Made by a program: the position numbers and the translations under genes. Below, piece after piece: positions 1 through 9,805 of a DNA stretch of 59,742 bases; within the stretch, counting starts at the first letter, position 1, and each line of letters opens with the position of its first letter. Under the pieces are notes generated by a model that did no database searches, had not been told where the DNA came from, and saw only the letters and a list, made by a program, of their open reading frames with translations. The DNA comes from Chloroflexota bacterium (GTDB lineage Bacteria > Chloroflexota > Dehalococcoidia > UBA6926), in contig JAPOOK010000064.1 of NCBI GenBank assembly GCA_026713485.1, forward strand, positions 1 through 59,742, in the 5' to 3' direction.

Positions 1-336
1 ACCGGCGACGTACAGCCCATCCACCTGGATGATACCTATGCCAAGCGCACCCGCTTTGGAAATCGAATAGCGCATGGCATTCTCACAGCGGGCGTAATCT
101 CCGCAGCAATCGGCACGCAGTTAGTGCCGAACGCACTCGCCATTTATATGGGGCAAACACTACAGTTCCGAGCGCCCGTTTGGCTTGGGGATTCAATCAC
201 CGCAACCCTTGAGGTCACAGAGCTTGACGTCGAGCGGCGTCGCGCCACCATTTCGACCACGTGCACAAATCAGAAGGATGAAGTGGTCCTCACCGGCGAG
301 GCGCTGGTGATGTTGGACACCGTGCGCGACGAATAG
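1..336 (+). CDS. MaoC-family (R)-specific enoyl-CoA hydratase, 5' truncated
   Basis: The frame is open from the first base of the window, so the start lies upstream; 111 C-terminal residues are visible. They begin with TGDVQPIHLD, the D-x4-H hydratase-2 motif in which Asp and His form the catalytic pair of the PhaJ/MaoC hot-dog fold, followed by TRFGNRIAHG, the usual continuation. Family members hydrate trans-2-enoyl-CoA thioesters in the cytoplasm. It is the first visible gene of a co-directional acyl-CoA operon reaching to 6832. Crotonyl-CoA or mesaconyl/itaconyl-CoA are plausible substrates, but the sequence does not decide between them. Confidence 0.9.
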   Translation, partial: TGDVQPIHLDDTYAKRTRFGNRIAHGILTAGVISAAIGTQLVPNALAIYMGQTLQFRAPVWLGDSITATLEVTELDVERRRATISTTCTNQKDEVVLTGEALVMLDTVRDE

Positions 337-407
337 CGTGACACGCAGTCAGCAGTATCGACGCGACCCGGTCATTCTATTTATATCTGTTTAGGAGGCC
401 AATCCAG

Positions 408-1439
408 ATGTTCGTTCTTGACCAGGGAAACCGCATCGTCGTGCCGCGGACGGAGATGACGTACCCCGGCCACAACATGCGGATGCATGAAAATGCGTCG
501 ACTGCGCCCGTCGACCATGTGATGGCGGACCTGGAAGACGCGTGTCCCTACGAGTTCAAGGGCGAGGCCTCCCGAACCACAATCATGGAGGCGTTCAATA
601 CGCTGGATTACGGCACCAAGGTCGTCACATTCCGCCCGAACAACATCCATTCCCGTTTCTTCCTGGGAGACGTGGAGACGATCATGCGCGGGGCGGTCGA
701 CAAGTTCCACGGGATTATCCTGCCCAAGGTCACCGGGCCAGAGGACGTCATTTACGTTTCCCGTCTGCTCGATGCTCTTGAACTTGAGGCGGGGTGGACG
801 ACGAAGGTCGCCATTGAGACGCTGATCGAAACGCCGGAGGCGATGGTCAACGTCAGCAAGATCGCAACAGCTTCGCCGCGAATGGCCGGCCTGATATTTG
901 GCATCGCAGACTTCGCGGCAGTGATGGGCGTCGTGGACGTGGTCGAAGACCAGAACAAGAACTTCCACTACGCCAAGCAGCACATGGCAGTGGCGGCAAA
1001 GGCGGCCGAGTTGCACGCAATCGACAATGTATTCTTCACCCTCGTCCGGCGTGACACGTCGGAAGAGGATGCGGCCACGATCAATGAAGCGCTGCTCCAA
1101 AAGAACGTCGAAGCCGCGAACCTGGGCATGGACGGCACGTGGATCATCCATCCACAGCAGGCGCCCATGGCCAATATGGCCTTCACGCCGAGCGATTCTC
1201 TTACGGAGTACGCTTCTCGCCTGATCGACAACTACCACGAGCGCGGCGGCGGGGCATTTGTCTTCGAGGAGACAGGCGAATTTGTGGACGAGGCGACGGC
1301 CAAAGGCTACCTCGTCCTGCTGGCAAAGGCTGCGCAAGCAGGCAAAGTGGACGCGACCTGGCTTTCAGATCATGCCGCGCGCCACGCAGAAATTACGGGC
1401 TATGACGTGCTGCGGCAGGCAGGCCGACACGTCGCCTAG
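408..1439 (+). CDS. HpcH/HpaI-CitE family acyl-CoA lyase (malyl/beta-methylmalyl/citramalyl-CoA lyase-like)
   Basis: This 343-residue protein has the CitE-type TIM-barrel signatures: DLEDACP at 41-47, a CoA/substrate Arg in TFRPNN (R76), the metal-ligand Glu in LIETPEAMVN (E141), the metal-ligand Asp in FGIADF (D168) and IHPQQ near 230. Such Mg2+-dependent enzymes cleave or form (S)-malyl-, beta-methylmalyl- or citramalyl-CoA. The length matches Chloroflexus-type trifunctional lyases more than the shorter citrate-lyase beta subunits. The start has a strong AGGAGG site about 10 bases upstream. MaoC hydratases on either side suggest that the hydration product is the lyase substrate. The exact substrate is not assignable from sequence. 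Confidence 0.85.
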   Translation: MFVLDQGNRIVVPRTEMTYPGHNMRMHENASTAPVDHVMADLEDACPYEFKGEASRTTIMEAFNTLDYGTKVVTFRPNNIHSRFFLGDVETIMRGAVDKFHGIILPKVTGPEDVIYVSRLLDALELEAGWTTKVAIETLIETPEAMVNVSKIATASPRMAGLIFGIADFAAVMGVVDVVEDQNKNFHYAKQHMAVAAKAAELHAIDNVFFTLVRRDTSEEDAATINEALLQKNVEAANLGMDGTWIIHPQQAPMANMAFTPSDSLTEYASRLIDNYHERGGGAFVFEETGEFVDEATAKGYLVLLAKAAQAGKVDATWLSDHAARHAEITGYDVLRQAGRHVA

Positions 1440-1462
1440 AGGAATCGCTGTCCGAGAGCGTC

Positions 1463-2623
1463 ATGCCTGACCCAATCATCGAACCGCAGGACGCAATCGC
1501 TGCGGAGGTACGCCGATGGGTCGACCGGGAGGTAATTCCCGTCGTCGATGAGCTTGAGCACAACAACACGTTCCCTGATCAGCTCGTGCAGGGGATGCGG
1601 GAGTTGGGCCTGTTCGAGTTGATGATTCCCCAAGAGTACGGCGGAATCGGCGCGACATATGTGAGTTATTCCGGCGTGGTTGAGGAATTGGCGCGCGGGT
1701 GGATGAGCCTCGGCGGGATCCTGAATACACACGTCATCATCACGCACCTGGTTTCAACATTCGGGACTGAGGATCAAAAGCAGCGCTACCTGCCACAGCT
1801 GTCGACGGCGGAACGGCGGGGGGCGCTGACGATTACGGAGCCGAACGCGGGCTCCGACGTGCAGGCGATTCAAACCGTGGCTGTGAGGGACGGCGACGAT
1901 TACGTCGTGAACGGTTCCAAGCTGTTCGTGAGCAATGGGCGGCGCGGCGGGCTGTTCGCCATGGCGGTCAAGACTGACCCGCAAGTTGATCCACGTTATC
2001 GCGGTATATCGTGCTTGCTTGTGCAGCCCGATTATCCCGGTTTCGTTGTAACGAGGGACATCGAGAAGCTGGGCTACAAGGGCATCGAGGCGTCAGAGCT
2101 TTCGATGGACAATCTCCGCGTGCCGGCGGGCAACCTGCTTGGCGGCGAGGAGGGACAGGGGTTCTTCCAGATTCTGAGTGGTGTTGAGGTTGGTCGCGTG
2201 AACACGGCCGCGCGGGCCGTTGGCGTGGCGCGGGCGGCATTTGAGGCTGCAGCGACGTATGCACAGCAACGGCAGGCGTTTGGCAAGCCCATTGGGGAGC
2301 ACCAGGCCATCCAGTTGAAGCTCGCAGATATGTACACGAATATCACTGCGGCGCGACTGTTGGCGCGTTGGGCGGCCGGGGTCAAGGACCAGGGGGGCCG
2401 GGCTGACACAGAAGTTGGTATGGCCAAGCTGTTCGCGACGGAGGTTGCGACGGAGACGACGCTGGAATCCATGCGGATTCACGGCGGAATAGGCTATACG
2501 AAGGAAATGCCGGTGGAGCGTTTCTTCCGCGACGCGCCAGGCATGATGATCTATGAAGGCACGAACGAGATTCAGCGGACAATTATCGCGCGGAGCGTAC
2601 TGCAGCGTTACGCGGTGAACTAA
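1463..2623 (+). CDS. Acyl-CoA dehydrogenase (FAD-dependent)
   Basis: A 386-residue, full-length acyl-CoA dehydrogenase. It has the signature ITEPNAGSD near 125, HGGIGYTKEMPVERFFRD near the C-terminus, and the catalytic base in YEGTNEIQR (E365). It oxidises an acyl-CoA to the trans-2-enoyl-CoA and passes electrons to ETF. At this size it is like short/branched-chain enzymes. Characterised methylsuccinyl-CoA dehydrogenases of the ethylmalonyl-CoA pathway are considerably longer, which weakens a direct assignment to that step. It lies 23 bases after the lyase and 14 bases before a MaoC gene, so it is probably co-transcribed. Confidence 0.92.
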   Translation: MPDPIIEPQDAIAAEVRRWVDREVIPVVDELEHNNTFPDQLVQGMRELGLFELMIPQEYGGIGATYVSYSGVVEELARGWMSLGGILNTHVIITHLVSTFGTEDQKQRYLPQLSTAERRGALTITEPNAGSDVQAIQTVAVRDGDDYVVNGSKLFVSNGRRGGLFAMAVKTDPQVDPRYRGISCLLVQPDYPGFVVTRDIEKLGYKGIEASELSMDNLRVPAGNLLGGEEGQGFFQILSGVEVGRVNTAARAVGVARAAFEAAATYAQQRQAFGKPIGEHQAIQLKLADMYTNITAARLLARWAAGVKDQGGRADTEVGMAKLFATEVATETTLESMRIHGGIGYTKEMPVERFFRDAPGMMIYEGTNEIQRTIIARSVLQRYAVN

Positions 2624-2637
2624 ACGGGGGAACGGGG

Positions 2638-3102
2638 ATGCAATTCGGACGATATCTGGAGGAATTTGAAGAGGGCGCTTTGTACAAGCACTGGCCCGGC
2701 AGGACCATCACGCAGGCGGACGATATCGCGTTCTGCATGTTGACGATGAACCACCATCCTCTTCACATCGACGAGGAGTTCGGCAGGAACAGCCAATTCG
2801 GCCAGAACGTCGTTGTCGGTAACCTGGTTGTCGATATCGCGTTTGGGTTGAGCGTGTCTGACGTATCAGGACGCGCAATTGCGAATCTTGGTCTGGATGA
2901 GATCCGGTTCCACAAGCCGACGTTCCATGGGGATACCATTTATGCGGAGACCGAGGTGCTCTCGGTGCGACCAAGCGACACGCGGCCGGACCGCGGCGTG
3001 GTGACGGTTGAGACCCGGGCGACGAATCAACGCGAAGAGACGGTGATGACGTTCAAGCGGAGCGTACTCATTCCGCGAAAGCCGGAGGACAGTGAGGGTT
3101 AA
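2638..3102 (+). CDS. MaoC-like hot-dog hydratase (mesaconyl-CoA hydratase-like motif)
   Basis: A 154-residue single hot-dog protein. In the hydratase motif the usual Asp is Asn: LTMNHHPLHID (N-x4-H), as in the TMN-type branch of the MaoC family that includes mesaconyl-CoA hydratase-like proteins. A second motif, NQREETVMTFKRSVLIPRK, is the typical C-terminal strand. Known mesaconyl-C1-CoA hydratases are about twice this length, so the substrate is open. The gene sits between the acyl-CoA dehydrogenase and the mutase, 5 bases before the latter, which suggests it hydrates the dehydrogenase product. Confidence 0.85.
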   Translation: MQFGRYLEEFEEGALYKHWPGRTITQADDIAFCMLTMNHHPLHIDEEFGRNSQFGQNVVVGNLVVDIAFGLSVSDVSGRAIANLGLDEIRFHKPTFHGDTIYAETEVLSVRPSDTRPDRGVVTVETRATNQREETVMTFKRSVLIPRKPEDSEG

Positions 3103-3107
3103 ACATT

Positions 3108-4772
3108 ATGGCAACCCGCTCTGAAGAAGACATCCGCGCGGCACAGGCAGCGTGGGAGGAGAAAACGGCCGGCGCGCGCGAGCGCAAGGAGTCGTTTGGC
3201 ACGGACTCAGTTGAGGGCATAGGCCGGGCGTATTCGCCCGAGAGTGTCCCTGACCTGGACTTTCTCAATGACGTCGGATTCCCCGGCGAGTACCCATTCA
3301 CGCGGGGCGTACAGCCAACCATGTACCGGGGACGGCTGTGGTCGATGCGGCAATACGCGGGATTCGGGACGCCCGCAGAGTCCAATGAGCGGTTCCGCTA
3401 CCTGTTGGAGCAGGGTCAGACGGGGTTGTCCGTCGCATTCGATCTGCCGACGCAGTTGGGCTACGACTCCGATGATTCGCACTCGCTTGGCGAGGTGGGC
3501 AAGGTGGGCGTTGCCATCGACTCCCTGCGCGATATGGAGTTGATGTTCCAGGACATTCCACTCGACAAGGTCAGCACCTCAATGACCATCAACGCGCCGG
3601 CTGCCTTGCTGGTGGCCATGTACGTTGCAGTGGGCGAGAAGCAGGGCCATGAGCCGGCCGCACTCACAGGCACGGCGCAGAACGACGTGCTGAAGGAGTA
3701 CATCGCACGCGGCACATATATCTATCCGCCGGGGCCGTCGCTGCGACTTGCGGCTGACCTGGTGGGCTACTGCGCCCGCGAGATGCCGCGATTCAACAGC
3801 ATCTCCATCAGCGGCTACCACATGCGTGACGCGGGCAGCACCGCGGCGCAGGAGATCGCGTTCACGTTTGCCAACGCCATAGCCTATGGCGAGGCGTTTG
3901 TTGAGCGGGGTGTTGACGCAGACTCATGGGGACCGCGCGTTTCGTGGATCTTCAATACTCACAACAACTTCATGGAAGAGGTTGCCAAGTACCGGGCGCT
4001 TCGCCGCATGTGGGCGAAGATTATGAAGGAGCGGTTCGGCGCTCAGGACCCGCGCTCGTGGATGCTCCGGACTCATACTCAGACCGGTGGCTCCACATTG
4101 ACGGCGCAGCAGCCGCAGAACAACATCGTCCGCGCGGCGTATCAGGCCATGGCGGCAGTGCTGGGCGGGGTGCAGAGCCTTGCGCTTTCCTGCTACGACG
4201 AGGCACTGGGCATCCCGACGGATGAGGCGCAGCGCGTCGCGCTGCGAACACAGCAGATTCTCGCGCATGAGACAGGCATCGCTGACACGGTTGATCCGTT
4301 GGCAGGGTCGTATTTCGTCGAGTGGATGACGAACAACCTTGAAGAGAAGGCGTGGCAGTATATGCGGCAGATCGAGGACCTGGGCGGGGCGGTGACGGCT
4401 ATTGAGAACGGCGTCATCCAGAAGGAGATCGCGCAGGCATCGTATGACATGGCCCAGTCCATCGAGAACGGCGATCAGCTTGTGGTCGGCGTTAACTCGT
4501 TCACGGACGGCAATGAGGATACATCCCTGCAGGTGTTCCGCGTGGACAACCGCGTCGTCGCGGAACAGCACCAATCGCTGGAGCGCGCGAAGGCGGAACG
4601 GAGCGCGGAGGACGTAACGAATACCCTTGAGGCGCTGCGAGCTGCCGCGCGTGGAGACGGCGACCTCATGGGGCCCATCCTGGGCGCGGTGCGCGCCTAT
4701 GCGACGACGGGCGAGATCTGCAGTGCGTTGAGGGATGTGTTTGGGGAATACACGCCGCCGGTCGAGGTGTAA
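3108..4772 (+). CDS. Methylmalonyl-CoA mutase-type acyl-CoA mutase, large (catalytic) subunit
   Basis: A 554-residue TIM-barrel subunit of adenosylcobalamin-dependent acyl-CoA mutases, rearranging (R)-methylmalonyl-CoA and succinyl-CoA or a homologue. Visible signatures include TMYRGRLWSMRQYAGFGT, SVAFDLPTQLGYDSD and SISGYHMRDAG. By alignment from memory to the Propionibacterium enzyme, substrate-carboxylate residues Tyr89 and Arg207 correspond to Y83 and R201, and His244 to H238. Isobutyryl-CoA mutases have Phe and Gln at the first two, so a dicarboxylic acyl-CoA is favoured. The protein stops before any B12-binding domain and no DxHxxG gene is in the window, so the cobalamin subunit must be elsewhere. 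Ethylmalonyl-CoA is an alternative substrate. Confidence 0.92.
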   Translation: MATRSEEDIRAAQAAWEEKTAGARERKESFGTDSVEGIGRAYSPESVPDLDFLNDVGFPGEYPFTRGVQPTMYRGRLWSMRQYAGFGTPAESNERFRYLLEQGQTGLSVAFDLPTQLGYDSDDSHSLGEVGKVGVAIDSLRDMELMFQDIPLDKVSTSMTINAPAALLVAMYVAVGEKQGHEPAALTGTAQNDVLKEYIARGTYIYPPGPSLRLAADLVGYCAREMPRFNSISISGYHMRDAGSTAAQEIAFTFANAIAYGEAFVERGVDADSWGPRVSWIFNTHNNFMEEVAKYRALRRMWAKIMKERFGAQDPRSWMLRTHTQTGGSTLTAQQPQNNIVRAAYQAMAAVLGGVQSLALSCYDEALGIPTDEAQRVALRTQQILAHETGIADTVDPLAGSYFVEWMTNNLEEKAWQYMRQIEDLGGAVTAIENGVIQKEIAQASYDMAQSIENGDQLVVGVNSFTDGNEDTSLQVFRVDNRVVAEQHQSLERAKAERSAEDVTNTLEALRAAARGDGDLMGPILGAVRAYATTGEICSALRDVFGEYTPPVEV

Positions 4773-4852
4773 CGGCCAGTAAGAATCTGAAAATACCGCC
4801 CTATGAATGGGCATGAATAGAAAAGGCAAGGAAGGAAGAGGGGGTAAGGACC

Positions 4853-5602
4853 ATGGCAGGACTGTTGGACGGCAAGGTGGCGCTCGTGACGGGTGGCTCT
4901 CGCGGCATCGGCCGCGCGACGGCAATCGAGCTGGCGTCGAGTGGCGCATCGGTGGCCGTGAACTACAACGCGAACCAAGAGGCCGCGGATGAGGTCGTCA
5001 ACGCGATTACATCCGCCGGCGGCAAGGCAGGGGCGTACCAATTCAATATCGCCGACCGCGCTGCGGTTGATTCCCAGATCGATCAGATCGTGTCCGACCT
5101 CGGACCGGTCACCGTCCTGGTGAACAACGCGGGCGCGACTGCGGACCGCACGCTCAGGAACATGTCAGACGAGCAGTGGGACAGCGTCATCGAGGTCAAT
5201 CTGACCGGAACGTTTAACGTGACCAAGAAGATCTGGAACATCATGGGCGAGGCCGGTGGCGGCCATATCGTCAACATCAGTTCGATCGTTGGCGAGGCCG
5301 GACGGCTTGGCCTGATCAACTACTCGACGGCCAAGGCGGGGCTTTTGGGCTTCACCAAGACGGCTGCGAAAGAAGGCGCGCGCACAAACATCCAGGTGAA
5401 TGCCATCGCGCCCGGATTCATTGACACGGACATGATCTCCGGCCTGACGCCGGAAATGAAGGAAAACCTCAAGAAGGAAGCCACGCTTGGCCGCCTCGGC
5501 GAGGTTGAAGAGATAGCCAAGGTCGTTCGTTTCATTGTCAGTGAGGCGACATACATGACCGGCGCGACAATTGACGTGAACGGCGGGATGTACTACCGCT
5601 AA
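4853..5602 (+). CDS. 3-oxoacyl-ACP/acetoacetyl-CoA reductase (SDR, FabG/PhaB type)
   Basis: A 249-residue classical short-chain dehydrogenase. The Rossmann motif TGGSRGIG is at 13-20, NNAG at 91-94, and the catalytic set is S144, Y157 and K161 in NYSTAKAG; it ends in DVNGGMYYR as FabG/PhaB proteins do. It reduces 3-oxoacyl thioesters with NAD(P)H. Because the next gene is a thiolase and the preceding genes act on CoA esters, an acetoacetyl-CoA reductase role (PhaB) is more likely than fatty-acid synthesis; the sequence alone cannot exclude FabG. The start follows a purine-rich site (GGAAGAGGGGGTAAGG). Confidence 0.88.
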   Translation: MAGLLDGKVALVTGGSRGIGRATAIELASSGASVAVNYNANQEAADEVVNAITSAGGKAGAYQFNIADRAAVDSQIDQIVSDLGPVTVLVNNAGATADRTLRNMSDEQWDSVIEVNLTGTFNVTKKIWNIMGEAGGGHIVNISSIVGEAGRLGLINYSTAKAGLLGFTKTAAKEGARTNIQVNAIAPGFIDTDMISGLTPEMKENLKKEATLGRLGEVEEIAKVVRFIVSEATYMTGATIDVNGGMYYR

Positions 5603-5644
5603 AACACGATCGGCAACCAGGGAACACCCAGGGGGATTGGAATC

Positions 5645-6832
5645 ATGAGCGATGCAGTGATCGTGAGCGCCGTGCGAACGGCGGTAGGAACGATGGGCGG
5701 CGCACTTTCAGGCGTTGCAGCGCCAAGGCTTGGCGCCATCACCATCCAGGAGGCCATTGGGCGTTCCGGGATTCCGGATGACATCCAGCCGGATGAGGTG
5801 CTGATGGGGAACGTGATCCAGGCAGGGCTGGGGCAGAACCCGGCGCGCCAGTCCGCCATCCAGGGCGGGCTGCCGGTGAGCGTGCCCTCCACCACCATCA
5901 ACAAGGTTTGCGGCTCCGGCCTCAAAACCGTGATCCTGGCCTCACAGGCCATCCGCGCCGGCGACTCGCAATACATCGTGGCGGGCGGCATGGAAAACAT
6001 GAGCGCCGGGCCGTACCTGGTGCAGAACGGCCGCTACGGCTATCGCCTGGGCCATGCTGAGTTGATTGACTCAACGGTTCACGACGGCCTGTGGTGCGCG
6101 ATGGAAGACTGCCACATGGGCATCACGGCGGAGAACGTGGCGGCCGAGTACGGCGTCACGCGCGACGATCAGGATGCCTTTTCTGCGGAATCGCAGCGAC
6201 GCGCCGGTGAGGCGATGAACAGCGGCCGTTTCGCGGATGAGATTGTCAACGTTGAGATTCCACAGCGGCGCGGCGATCCAGTCGTCGTGAATACGGACGA
6301 GCACCCGCGACCGGACTCCACGGCAGAGGGGCTAGCCCGACTGCGCCCCGCCTTCACACAGGACAACGGCACGGTGACGGCAGGCAACGCTTCCGGCATC
6401 AATGACGGTGCGGCGACGACTATCGTCGTTTCCGAGGAGTTCGCCAACGAGCATGGCCTGAAGCCACTGGCGCGCGTGCGCGGCTATGCCGCTGCGGGCG
6501 TGGATCCCCGCATCATGGGCATCGGTCCCATCACTGCGATGCAGAAGGCTGTACGGCACGCGGGACTGTCGATTTCGGACATCGACCTGATCGAGTTGAA
6601 CGAGGCGTTCGCCGCGCAGTCCGTTGCGGTCACTCGCGAGCTTGAGCTCGACCCGGAGATTGTAAACGTCAACGGCGGCGCAATTGCGATCGGCCATCCC
6701 ATTGGGGCATCCGGGACGCGCATTCTCGTCACGCTTCTCCATGAGATGCAGAAGCGAGAGACGCAGTTCGGGATGGCATCGCTGTGCATCGGCGGCGGAC
6801 AGGGCATCGCGCTTGTGGTCGAGGCGGCGTAA
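5645..6832 (+). CDS. Acetyl-CoA C-acetyltransferase (thiolase)
   Basis: A 395-residue biosynthetic-type thiolase. The acylated nucleophile is C89 in NKVCGSGLK, with H351 in AIGHPIGASG and the second Cys C381 in SLCIGGGQG. It condenses two acetyl-CoA to acetoacetyl-CoA or runs the reverse, thiolytic reaction. The gene is last in the acyl-CoA run, 42 bases after the reductase, and is followed by the groES promoter. Thiolase next to acetoacetyl-CoA reductase is the PhaA/PhaB pairing that feeds polyhydroxybutyrate or the ethylmalonyl-CoA pathway; no PHA synthase is present here. Confidence 0.93.
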   Translation: MSDAVIVSAVRTAVGTMGGALSGVAAPRLGAITIQEAIGRSGIPDDIQPDEVLMGNVIQAGLGQNPARQSAIQGGLPVSVPSTTINKVCGSGLKTVILASQAIRAGDSQYIVAGGMENMSAGPYLVQNGRYGYRLGHAELIDSTVHDGLWCAMEDCHMGITAENVAAEYGVTRDDQDAFSAESQRRAGEAMNSGRFADEIVNVEIPQRRGDPVVVNTDEHPRPDSTAEGLARLRPAFTQDNGTVTAGNASGINDGAATTIVVSEEFANEHGLKPLARVRGYAAAGVDPRIMGIGPITAMQKAVRHAGLSISDIDLIELNEAFAAQSVAVTRELELDPEIVNVNGGAIAIGHPIGASGTRILVTLLHEMQKRETQFGMASLCIGGGQGIALVVEAA

Positions 6833-6913
6833 GTACAACACCAATTAGCAGTCCGTATATTCGAGTGCGAATCAAATGGGGGGCGGCGGGGTGACTCCTG
6901 CGGCCTTGAGGAC

Positions 6914-6943
6914 TTGCGCGAGGGGCGAAGACATGCGTATACT
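6914..6943 (+). promoter_or_regulatory. Sigma70-like promoter of groESL
   Basis: A TTGCGC hexamer at 6914-6919 and TATACT at 6938-6943 are separated by 18 bases. The predicted transcription start falls at about 6950, at the left edge of the CIRCE operator. Confidence 0.7.
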
Positions 6944-6950
6944 GCGCGTG

Positions 6951-6977
6951 TTAGCACTCTCAGCGCGAGAGTGCTAA
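6951..6977 (+). promoter_or_regulatory. CIRCE operator (HrcA binding site)
   Basis: TTAGCACTC, nine bases, then GAGTGCTAA: an exact match to the CIRCE inverted repeat bound by the heat-shock repressor HrcA. It overlaps the expected transcription start of groES, so HrcA would block initiation when folded GroEL is abundant. An hrcA gene is not in this window. Confidence 0.97.
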
Positions 6978-7017
6978 TTCTGCGAAAAAGACAGTTACAG
7001 GAGGGATAGAGAGAGGT

Positions 7018-7311
7018 ATGGCGCGCACATTTCAGCCGCTGGGGGATCGGATTGTGATCAAGCCCAATGAGGAGGAGGAGGTCTCCAAGGGGGGTCTGCT
7101 TCTCCCGGACACGGCACGGGAACGACCGCAGGAGGGCGAAGTCATCGCTGCTGGTCCAGGGCGCGTGAGCGACACCGGCCAACTGATTCCGATGTCGCTG
7201 GGCGTTGGAGATAAGGTTCTCTTTCCGCAGTTTGGGGCAACTCGAATCAACGAAGATGATGACGAACTGCTCTTTTTCAGAGAGTCCGACATCCTGGCGA
7301 AGATCAGCTAG
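7018..7311 (+). CDS. groES: Co-chaperonin GroES
   Basis: A 97-residue Hsp10. The N-terminal FQPLGDRIVIKP, the mobile-loop region SKGGLLLPDTA (contact with GroEL) and the C-terminal ESDILAKI are all family hallmarks. It caps the GroEL ring during ATP-driven folding. It starts at ATG after an AGGAGG site, about 40 bases beyond the CIRCE operator, and is followed 33 bases later by groEL in one operon. Confidence 0.98.
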   Translation: MARTFQPLGDRIVIKPNEEEEVSKGGLLLPDTARERPQEGEVIAAGPGRVSDTGQLIPMSLGVGDKVLFPQFGATRINEDDDELLFFRESDILAKIS

Positions 7312-8955
<1,644 letters not shown>

Positions 8956-8980
8956 GCCGACTCAACTGATTCGGGAACTC

Positions 8981-9022
8981 AAGTACCCCGCTCACCGAGT
9001 GGTGAGCGGGGTACTTCTTTTT
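8981..9022 (+). terminator. Rho-independent terminator of groESL
   Basis: A perfect 16-bp stem (AAGTACCCCGCTCACC and its complement) with a 4-base loop GAGT, followed by CTTTTT. It lies 26 bases beyond the groEL stop. Confidence 0.95.
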
Positions 9023-9078
9023 GGTGGGATTGGTTGTTTGGCTGAACCGCTTGTACCATCACTCAGGGGGGTGAACTT

Positions 9079-9798
9079 ATGGGACAACTCGAAGGCAAGG
9101 TCTGCATCATTACCGGAGGGGGCAGGGGTATCGGAAAAGGGATTGCGCGCGCATTCGCCAAGGAGGGCGCGACCCTTGTCCTGGCCGCGCGACAACTTGA
9201 GCATCTCAATGCCACCGCTGAAGAGATGCGCGGATACGGGGCGCCTACCCTCGTGGTCCAGACGGATGTGACCAGCGAGGAGCAGATTGTGAGCCTCTTT
9301 GCGACAACAATGGCGGAACACGGGCGAGTCGACATCCTCGTGAATAACTCCGGCGTGTTCGACGGCGGCCCCGTCGATGAGCTCTCTCTGGAAACGTGGA
9401 ACAAGGTGGTCAGCGTCAACCTGACCTCAGTCTTTCTCTGCACGCGAGAAGCCATGAAGATTATGAAGCCGCAGGGAGGCGGACGAATCATCAATATCGG
9501 CAGCATCTCGTCAAATACGCCCAGGTGGAATTCGGTCGCCTATACGTCCACCAAGCACGCAATCATTGGGCTCACGAAGTCAACGGCGCTTGAAGGCAGG
9601 GCGCACGGAATCTCAGCGGGCGCGCTCCACCCCGGAAGCGTCACCCTGGAGTGGCGAGGGCCCGAGGATCCTGATGCAACGATGTCGGTAGACGACATAG
9701 GCGGCGTGGCATTGGCGATGGCCGTGCTGCCGCCTTATGCAAACATGCTCGAAGCATCCGTGCTGCCAATCAGACAGCCCTTCCTGGGGCGCGGCTAA
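9079..9798 (+). CDS. SDR-family NAD(P)-dependent oxidoreductase
   Basis: A 239-residue classical SDR. The cofactor motif TGGGRGIGKG is at 13-22, NNSG near 90, and the catalytic Ser and Tyr-x3-Lys appear in NIGSISS and YTSTKHA. The C-terminus is short: the usual substrate-loop region after HPGSVTLEW is compressed and ends in PFLGRG, so a dehydrogenase of a small alcohol or oxo group is likely but unspecified. It has its own GGGGGG-rich site and follows the groESL terminator, so it is probably a separate unit. It is convergent with tsaD. Confidence 0.85.
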   Translation: MGQLEGKVCIITGGGRGIGKGIARAFAKEGATLVLAARQLEHLNATAEEMRGYGAPTLVVQTDVTSEEQIVSLFATTMAEHGRVDILVNNSGVFDGGPVDELSLETWNKVVSVNLTSVFLCTREAMKIMKPQGGGRIINIGSISSNTPRWNSVAYTSTKHAIIGLTKSTALEGRAHGISAGALHPGSVTLEWRGPEDPDATMSVDDIGGVALAMAVLPPYANMLEASVLPIRQPFLGRG

Positions 9799-9805
9799 CC
9801 CAAGG

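Noticed and set aside
381..1337. Long minus-strand open frame opposite the CitE-like lyase gene
   Set aside because: It has no family motifs and its codon pattern is the mirror of the plus-strand gene; the plus frame carries all catalytic residues.
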